A stretch of DNA of 64,000 nt from CAWJMD01 sp963700925 (lineage in GTDB: Bacteria; Actinomycetota; Actinomycetes; Actinomycetales; CAWJMD01): positions 558,001-622,000 of the forward strand of contig OY969553.1 in assembly GCA_963700925.1 (NCBI GenBank), written 5' to 3'. This document shows, in pieces, positions 58,999-64,000 of this stretch. How positions within the stretch are numbered: position 1 is the first letter of the stretch; each line of letters opens with the position of its first letter. The notes under the pieces were generated by a model, which saw nothing but the letters and a program-made list of their open reading frames with translations, searched no databases and was not told the origin of the DNA. A program made the position numbers and the translations under genes.

Positions 58999-59466
58999 TC
59001 ATTGCTGGGTGCTCACTGGATGCCCATCAGAGTCTGACCCGCTTCCGAATCTCGACGGTGTGGATGGTGCTGGTGGTGCTGGTGGTGCGTGTGCTGGTGA
59101 CGCCTGCGTGAGGTGGTCACGCACCGCCGCGAGCTCCACTGGTCCCTGCAACCGCAAGGCCCGTGCGAACGCTCGGCGGCGCACGGCCAGGTCGAGGCAG
59201 TCCAGATCGTGATGCAACCACGCACCTCGTCCTGTCAGCCGGGCCCTCGGGTCCGGGACGAGATCGACCACCCTGCCGGGCAAGTCGTCCGTCCGAACCG
59301 CGACCACGCGCAGCAATCGCGACCGGTCACCGCGGCGACGGCACCCCACGCACGTGCGCTTCGGGCCGTCGGGCTCCCCACTGCTGGGGGTCCCACCGGT
59401 GTCACGAGCACGCGGGGTCCGCCGAAGACGTTGTCCGGCGTCGTCCAGTCTAGCCCTGTTCGGCAC
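58999..59466 (-). CDS. ylxR: YlxR family RNA-binding protein
   Basis: A 155-residue protein with the DUF448 core PKRTCVGCRRRGDRSRLLRVVAV followed by DPRARLTGRGAWLHHDLDCLDLAVRRRAFARAL, the motif GRGAWLHHD being typical. The start is the GTG at 59466, which overlaps nusA by 17 bp and has GAGGAA seven bases before it; no in-frame start lies between that and the domain. The long C-terminal tail is Pro/Ser-rich. It is located between nusA and infB as in many bacteria. Confidence 0.85.
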   Translation of the reverse strand: MPNRARLDDAGQRLRRTPRARDTGGTPSSGEPDGPKRTCVGCRRRGDRSRLLRVVAVRTDDLPGRVVDLVPDPRARLTGRGAWLHHDLDCLDLAVRRRAFARALRLQGPVELAAVRDHLTQASPAHAPPAPPAPSTPSRFGSGSDSDGHPVSTQQ

Positions 59467-60517
59467 CGGGTGGTTCCTCGGCACCCTCTGCCTCGCCTTC
59501 TGGGGCTCCCTCCGCGGCACCCTCTGCGTCGCCGACCGGCGCAGCACCCGTCGGCTCGGTGTCGGGACGGATGTCGATGCGCCAGCCCGTCAGCTTGGCC
59601 GCGAGGCGCGCGTTCTGCCCTTCCTTGCCGATCGCGAGCGAGAGCTGGTAGTCGGGGACGATCACGCGGGCGGCCCTGGCCTCGGCGTCGACGACCTCCA
59701 CGCTCTGCACGCGGGCCGGCGACAGGGCGTGGCCGACGAAGACGGCGGGGTCGTCGTCCCAGTCGACGATGTCGATCTTCTCGCCGTGCAGCTCGGTCAT
59801 CACCGCCCGCACGCGCTGGCCCATCGGGCCGATGCAGGCGCCCTTGGCGTTGACGCCCGGCACGGTCGAGCGGACCGCCATCTTGGTGCGGTGCCCCGCC
59901 TCGCGCGACAGCGCGACGATCTCCACGGTGCCGTCGGCCACCTCGGGCACCTCGAGCTCGAACAGCTTGCGCACGAGGTTGGGGTGCGTCCGGCTGACGG
60001 TGATCGACGGCCCCTTCATGCCCTTGCGGACGGCGACGACCAGGGCGCGGATGCGGGCTCCGTGCTTGTAGTCCTCGCCAGGAACCTGCTCCGGGGGCGG
60101 CAGCACGGCCTCGACGGTTCCGAGGTCGACATGCACCATCCGGCGGTCGGGACCCTGCTGGATGACGCCGGAGACGACCGAACCCTCGCGGTCGCGATAG
60201 TCGCCCAGCACCTGCTCGTCCTCGATGTCACGCAGCCGCTGGATGATCACCTGTCGAGCTGTCGTGGCGGCGATCCGTCCGAAACCCGTTGGGGTGTCGT
60301 CGTACTCGCGCAGCACGTTGCCGTCTTCGTCGACCTCGGCGGCCCACACGACGACGTGGCCGCTGCGGCGGTCGAGCTCGACGCGGGCCTTCTCCTGCGC
60401 TCCCTCGGTGCGGTGGTACGCGACCAGCAGGGCGGCCTCGATGGCGCGCACCAGCACGTCGAAGGGCACGTCCTTCTCCCGCTCGAGCAGTCGCAGCGCG
60501 CTCAGGTCGATGTCCAT
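59450..60517 (-). CDS. nusA: Transcription termination/antitermination protein NusA
   Basis: A 355-residue NusA. The N-terminal domain (MDIDLSALRLLEREKDVPFDVLVRAIEAALLVAYHRTEG) is followed by S1 (GSVVSGVIQQGPDRRMVHVDLGTVEAVLPPPEQVPGE) and two KH domains (RTHPNLVRKLFELEVPEVADGTVEIVALSREAG and GACIGPMGQRVRAVMTEL). The C-terminal end is a short Gly/Ala/Glu-rich tail (GAAPVGDAEGAAEGAPEG). Start ATG at 60517, directly after rimP (the rimP stop is at 60519-60521), with GAGGAGG before it. Confidence 0.95.
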   Translation of the reverse strand: MDIDLSALRLLEREKDVPFDVLVRAIEAALLVAYHRTEGAQEKARVELDRRSGHVVVWAAEVDEDGNVLREYDDTPTGFGRIAATTARQVIIQRLRDIEDEQVLGDYRDREGSVVSGVIQQGPDRRMVHVDLGTVEAVLPPPEQVPGEDYKHGARIRALVVAVRKGMKGPSITVSRTHPNLVRKLFELEVPEVADGTVEIVALSREAGHRTKMAVRSTVPGVNAKGACIGPMGQRVRAVMTELHGEKIDIVDWDDDPAVFVGHALSPARVQSVEVVDAEARAARVIVPDYQLSLAIGKEGQNARLAAKLTGWRIDIRPDTEPTGAAPVGDAEGAAEGAPEGEAEGAEEPPGAEQG

Positions 60518-60518
60518 G

Positions 60519-61061
60519 TCACTCCTCCTCGTGCTCGTCGGGGCTGGTCGGGTCGCGGCGGCTGAACTCCACCTGCACCGCGCCGGGCCCCAGGTCATGC
60601 CAGGCGACGGCTCGACCCGAACCTGGGTCGTCGACCTGCAGGAGCACGCCGTCGTCGTCAACCCTCGCGACGCGTCCCTCCACCGTCTCGCCCGCGACCG
60701 TGGTGCGCACCAGGCGACCGGTCGCGCGCGACCAGTGGCGCGGCTCCGTGAGCGGTCGGTCCACCCCTGGGGAGGACACCTCCAGCACGTAGGGGGCCCC
60801 GCCGAGCGGGCCGCGCCCCGATCCGTCCTCGGCCGCGTCCAGGGTCTCGGACACGGCCCGCGCCACCTCGGAGACCGCGTCGAGGTCGAGGCTCCCGGGT
60901 CCCGACGGCAGGTCGACCACCACACGCACCACACGGCGCTTGCCGGCCGGCGTGATCGTCACGTCCTCGAGCACCAGGCCGTGCGCGGTCATCACCGGGC
61001 CGACCAGGGAGGTGACGGCTTCGTTCGCCGCACTCGACGCCTTCGAAGGCTGCTGCGCCAT
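60519..61061 (-). CDS. rimP: Ribosome maturation factor RimP
   Basis: A 180-residue RimP needed for 30S assembly. It shows VTSLVGPVMTAHGLVLEDVTITPAGKRRVVRVVVDLPSG, then LDAVSEVARAVSETLDAAE and the motif YVLEVSSPGVDRPLTEPRHWSRATGRLVRTTV. The C-terminus is acidic. It heads the operon and diverges from a DUF4439 lipoprotein gene with about 60 bp between starts. Confidence 0.94.
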   Translation of the reverse strand: MAQQPSKASSAANEAVTSLVGPVMTAHGLVLEDVTITPAGKRRVVRVVVDLPSGPGSLDLDAVSEVARAVSETLDAAEDGSGRGPLGGAPYVLEVSSPGVDRPLTEPRHWSRATGRLVRTTVAGETVEGRVARVDDDGVLLQVDDPGSGRAVAWHDLGPGAVQVEFSRRDPTSPDEHEEE

Positions 61062-61120
61062 CTCCGACCTCCCATTGTGGTGTTGTAGAGGGCAACCCTA
61101 CCCGTGCGAGGATCGCCCGC

Positions 61121-62155
61121 ATGCCGGCCGACATCCCCGCCGTGACCCCTGTGACTCGGCGGTCTCTCCTCGTGTGGGGAGGCGTTCTCGTCACCTCTCC
61201 CCTGCTGGCGGGGTGCGGCCTCGAGCTGTCGGACGTTCGGCTGGACGACGTGCCGACGCCCACACCGCCGGTGCTGGGGCCCGACGACCTGGCGCGCTTC
61301 GCGGCGATCGAACGACTGACGGGGCTGCAGCAGCTGGCGTCTGCTCTGGCGACCGGCACGCCGCCGGCGCAGGGGCAGGCGACCGCCGCGCAGGCCGACC
61401 ACACGGCGCACCTCGAGCAGCTCGGTCCGCTGCCCGGGCCCGTGCCTGCCCCGTCGTCCACGCCGGAGGGCTGGCCGAGCGACACGGCCACGGCACAGCC
61501 CGGTGAGGCGAGTGCGCGGGTGCTGGGCGACGCCGAGAACGCCTGCGCGGTCGACCTGCTCGGCCGGGTCGGCGAGACCGGGGGCGCGCTCGCCAGGCTC
61601 CTCGCGTCGATCGCCACCTCGTGCGGGGCGCGGGGGGCTGCGTTGGCAGCGCTCGCAGGCTCCCCGGCACCGGCGCCCCTGGTGTCCGGCACAGCCACCG
61701 CGTCGCTGGCCGAGGCCACCGGCGAGGCTCTCGCCGACGTCTCGCCCGCTGACCGGACCGCGCTGGAGGCAGTCGTCGCCGCGCACCACTCCGCCTCGTA
61801 CGCCTACGGGGTGCTCGCCGTCCGACTCGAAGGCTCTTCTCGCGACAGGGCTGTCGGGGCCATCAGCCGGCACCGCGCGGACGCCGACGCGCTGACTTCT
61901 GCCGCGGCCAAGGTCGGGATCGAGCTGCCCCCAGCTGCTCCGGCCTACCAGCTGCCGGCTGTCGCGGACGCCCCAGCGGCTGTAGCCCTGGCCGCGAGGC
62001 TCGAGCTCGACGTCGCCGACGCCGGGGCGGCGTTGGTCGCGTCCGAGATCGCGGAGCTGAGGAGCATCGGGGTGGAGCAGCTCGTCACCGCGGCACTCGT
62101 CGCCACCATCTGGGCACCCCTCCCAGCATTCCCGGGAATGAGCGAGCTCGCCTGA
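61121..62155 (+). CDS. DUF4439 ferritin-like lipoprotein
   Basis: A 344-residue exported protein. The N-terminus TRRSLLVWGGVLVTSPLLAGC resembles a Tat-type signal with a lipobox ending LLAGC. The C-terminal DUF4439 region is a ferritin-like helical domain (EAVVAAHHSASYAYGVLAVRLEGSSRDRAVGAISRHRADADAL). Such proteins sit between rimP and proS in many actinobacteria. Whether it binds metal is not known, since the Glu/His ligands are only partly visible. The Pro-rich linker (PLPGPVPAPSSTPEG) is wall-spanning. Confidence 0.82.
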   Translation: MPADIPAVTPVTRRSLLVWGGVLVTSPLLAGCGLELSDVRLDDVPTPTPPVLGPDDLARFAAIERLTGLQQLASALATGTPPAQGQATAAQADHTAHLEQLGPLPGPVPAPSSTPEGWPSDTATAQPGEASARVLGDAENACAVDLLGRVGETGGALARLLASIATSCGARGAALAALAGSPAPAPLVSGTATASLAEATGEALADVSPADRTALEAVVAAHHSASYAYGVLAVRLEGSSRDRAVGAISRHRADADALTSAAAKVGIELPPAAPAYQLPAVADAPAAVALAARLELDVADAGAALVASEIAELRSIGVEQLVTAALVATIWAPLPAFPGMSELA

Positions 62156-62174
62156 AGCTCAGGCATTGTCGGGC

Positions 62175-62975
62175 TCAGCCGCCCGTGACGACCTGCCATC
62201 CGAGACGCAGCACGAGGGCGCCGACCACCACGAGGAAGAAGATCCTGACGAACCGGCTGCCCCGTGAGATCGCCGTCCGCGCACCGAGATAGCTGCCGAG
62301 GATGTTCGCCAGCCCCATCCCGACGCCCAGACCCCACAGCACGGCGCCCTGGGGCACGAACACCAGCAGCGCGCCGAGGTTGGTGGCGAAGTTGACGATC
62401 TTGGCCTTGGCGCTGGCTTCGAGGAAGGCGTACCCCATCAGGCCGACGAGGGCGAAGACCAGGAACGAGCCGGTACCAGGGCCGAGGATGCCGTCGTAGA
62501 AGCCGATCGCGGCACCGGCGAGCCCCGCGGCCACGTGGTGACTTCGTCCCTCGAAGCGCAGCTCGCTGACCTCCCCCATCGACGGCCTCGCCAGGGTGTA
62601 GATCGCCACGGCGACAAGGGCAACCACGATGATCGGACGGAAGACCGAGGCTGGCAGCAGGCTCGCGCTCACCGCTCCCCCGACCGATCCGGCCCCCGCG
62701 AGAGCGGCCATCGGCAGAGCGGTGCCCAGGTCGGGATGCACGCGCCGGTAGAAGGTCACCGAGCTCGTCGCAGTGCCGCAGAAACTCCCGATCTTGTTGG
62801 TGGCCAGCGCCTGCACCGGGCTGATTCCGGGCACCAGCAGCAGTGCGGGGATCTGGACCAGACCGCCGCCTCCCACAACCGCGTCGACGAAACCCGCTGT
62901 GACAGCGGCCAACAGCAGCAGGGCGACGCCCCACCAGGGCAGACCGCCGAAGAGATCGGCGAGCAGGCCGCCCAT
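62175..62975 (-). CDS. TauE/SafE (TSUP) family permease
   Basis: A 266-residue protein with eight or so membrane helices and two TSUP repeats, beginning LLLLAAVTAGFVDAVVGGGGLVQIPALLLV and containing ATNKIGSFCGTATSSVTFYR and the second-half FYDGILGPGTGSFLVFALVGLMG, SAKAKIVNFATNLGALLVF. TSUP permeases export sulfite, sulfoacetate or other organic anions. The gene converges with the DUF4439 gene with only 19 bp between them and is 7 bp downstream of the HAD gene. Confidence 0.85.
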   Translation of the reverse strand: MGGLLADLFGGLPWWGVALLLLAAVTAGFVDAVVGGGGLVQIPALLLVPGISPVQALATNKIGSFCGTATSSVTFYRRVHPDLGTALPMAALAGAGSVGGAVSASLLPASVFRPIIVVALVAVAIYTLARPSMGEVSELRFEGRSHHVAAGLAGAAIGFYDGILGPGTGSFLVFALVGLMGYAFLEASAKAKIVNFATNLGALLVFVPQGAVLWGLGVGMGLANILGSYLGARTAISRGSRFVRIFFLVVVGALVLRLGWQVVTGG

Positions 62976-62982
62976 CGACCGA

Positions 62983-63741
62983 TCAGCGCCAGTCGTCGAC
63001 GACGGCCAGCAGGTCGATCAGTCGATGCACCACCGCGTCGGGCTCGGTGTCGTCGTGCCCGTGCCCCGCCACCTGCTGGTCGATCGGGATGTCGGAGTGC
63101 GGCACGAGAACCGCCCGCATGCCCACTTGCTGCGCACCGTGGATGTCCTCGTAGGGTCGGTCACCGACGTACACCGCGCGCCCTGGGTCGGCAATGCCGA
63201 CGGCGTCGAGTGCTGCGATGAACGCCTCGGGATGCGGCTTGGTCCAAGGGATCTCACTGGAGTACACGTCGCCGTCGACGAGGTCGAGCACCCCGTCGCG
63301 CTCGAACACCGCCCGGTGGTACTCACGCGTCCAGATGGTGTTGGACAGAACGCCGACCTTGAGGCCCCGGTCGCGCAAGCCGCGCCAGAGCTCGGGGATG
63401 TCAGGGTCGGTGACGGTGTGCGGCTCCCAGAACTCCTGGTACGCAGCGAGTCCCGCCTCGTGGCCCTCGTGGTCAAGCTGTGCTCCCGCGGCGGCCAGAA
63501 TCTCCCCGAGCCTCGCACTGGCCCTCTCCTCGCGCCCCACCTTCCAGGCCGCGCTCTCAACCTCCCAGATGCGCGCAGCCAGGTCGCTGGCCTCGTGGGC
63601 GTGCCCGTGGTGGGCCTCGGCGTAGCGCTGCCACTGCGCGGTGAGCTCGATCTCGTGCCAGGGCGTGATGGTGCCGCCCCAGTCGAAGATCACCGCCTCG
63701 ACCGGGCCGAGCTCGCGGTTCTTGCCCACGTCGAGGCTCAC
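62983..63741 (-). CDS. HAD superfamily hydrolase, subfamily IA
   Basis: A 252-residue HAD phosphatase. Motif I is AVIFDWGGTITPWHEI (the second Asp is Gly, as in the DWGGT type), motif II has VGVLSNTIWTREYHRAVF, and motifs III/IV are PWTKPHPEAFIAALDAVG and AVYVGDRPYEDIHGAQQVGMRAVLVPH. The GTG at 63741 overlaps the proS stop (GTGA), so it is in the proS operon. The DWGGT variant occurs in haloacid-dehalogenase-like phosphatases such as YfnB. The substrate is unknown. Confidence 0.84.
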   Translation of the reverse strand: MSLDVGKNRELGPVEAVIFDWGGTITPWHEIELTAQWQRYAEAHHGHAHEASDLAARIWEVESAAWKVGREERASARLGEILAAAGAQLDHEGHEAGLAAYQEFWEPHTVTDPDIPELWRGLRDRGLKVGVLSNTIWTREYHRAVFERDGVLDLVDGDVYSSEIPWTKPHPEAFIAALDAVGIADPGRAVYVGDRPYEDIHGAQQVGMRAVLVPHSDIPIDQQVAGHGHDDTEPDAVVHRLIDLLAVVDDWR

Positions 63742-64000
63742 GCGTCGAGCCCGCACACCTGGCGAAGCCGGTGCACCGCTTCTGCGACCGGCACGCCCTC
63801 GCGCTCGCCGCTGCGGCGGTCCTTGATCTCGAAGACGCCGTCCGCGAGGCCCCTTCCCACCGTCACGATCGTCGGGACGCCGATCAGCTCGGCGTCCTTG
63901 AACTTCACGCCGGGGCTCATCTTGAAGCGGTCGTCGAAGAGCACTCGCACACCGGCGTCGTCGAGGTCGGTCGCGAGCTTCTCGGCGGCGGCCCACACGT
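63738..64000 (-). CDS. proS: Prolyl-tRNA synthetase, C-terminal part (5' truncated by window)
   Basis: The 86 C-terminal residues of ProS, running off the window. The anticodon-binding domain is visible as KLATDLDDAGVRVLFDDRFKMSPGVKFKDAELIGVPTIVTVGRGLADGVFEIKDRRSGEREGVPVAEAVHRL, a typical sequence for bacterial ProS. It charges tRNAPro. It heads an operon continuing with the HAD phosphatase and TauE genes. Confidence 0.9.
   Translation of the reverse strand, partial: VWAAAEKLATDLDDAGVRVLFDDRFKMSPGVKFKDAELIGVPTIVTVGRGLADGVFEIKDRRSGEREGVPVAEAVHRLRQVCGLDA

Noticed and set aside
1..64000. tRNA or rRNA genes
   Set aside because: No cloverleaf with the T-loop GGTTCGA pattern and CCA end, and no rRNA segments, were seen in the intergenic stretches; a covariance-model search would be decisive.

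Overview
The window is high-GC DNA (roughly 70% by eye) in which nearly every base is coding. Codons end mostly in G or C, GTG starts are common, and neighbouring genes overlap by ATGA, GTGA or TGATG. The gene set points to an actinobacterium, most likely of the Nocardioidaceae/Propionibacteriales type, although I cannot name a genus. Supporting markers are a type II DAHP synthase, a PASTA Ser/Thr kinase with an Rv2175c-like DNA-binding protein nearby, ThyX, a snapalysin-type protease, a DUF4439 protein, and the order proS / rimP-nusA-ylxR-infB-ylxP-rbfA-truB-ribF-rpsO-pnp-M16 protease.

Layout. 1-6826: carotenoid genes (3' end of a CrtI-like oxidoreductase, then crtE-crtI-crtB) interrupted by a minus-strand metF-SIMPL-CDP-alcohol transferase operon. 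6810-12915: a lipoprotein, the Rv2175c-like protein, a LysM/lytic transglycosylase, the PASTA kinase and a DMT permease. 13150-16311: two SRPBCC proteins interleaved with ArsR-like and TetR regulators, each regulator gene preceded by a clean palindrome, then a Doc-type toxin-antitoxin pair. 16358-20540: a sulfite-oxidase-like protein, threonine aldolase, aroG and a phosphofructokinase with PPi-type signature residues. 20694-31707: a YtrA-type GntR/ABC operon divergent from glpK, then thyX, HAD and GNAT genes, dapB and an ALDH7-type dehydrogenase. 31708-33340: a repeat-rich intergenic region and an AAA/DUF4143 ATPase. 33401-38362: a riboflavin operon (ribD-ribE-ribBA-ribH plus an FAD oxidoreductase) under an FMN riboswitch. 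38519-43876: an EAL-PAS protein, an ABC exporter with a divergent MarR-type regulator, and a DUF6529 protein. 44008-45422: an IS110 insertion sequence whose upstream non-coding part probably encodes a bridge RNA. 45421-64000: the conserved translation and RNA-metabolism block, ending in the C-terminus of proS.

How it fits together. metF, a prenyl synthase, the Rv2175c-like gene, a Ser/Thr kinase and aroG lie in the same relative order as metF-idsA2-Rv2175c-pknL-aroG of Mycobacterium tuberculosis, here with carotenoid, cell-wall and accessory genes inserted. The LysM/transglycosylase gene is preceded by four 9-bp direct repeats resembling MtrA sites. ribF lies far from the rib operon, in the truB-rpsO block, as is usual.

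Most interesting structures: the IS110 element with an internal copy of its own right end; a pair of homologous palindromic elements about 26 kb apart, each just downstream of a minus-strand gene; the AT-rich repeat and palindrome cluster upstream of the AAA/DUF4143 gene; and the two-regulator, two-SRPBCC module. No tRNA, rRNA or CRISPR array was seen.
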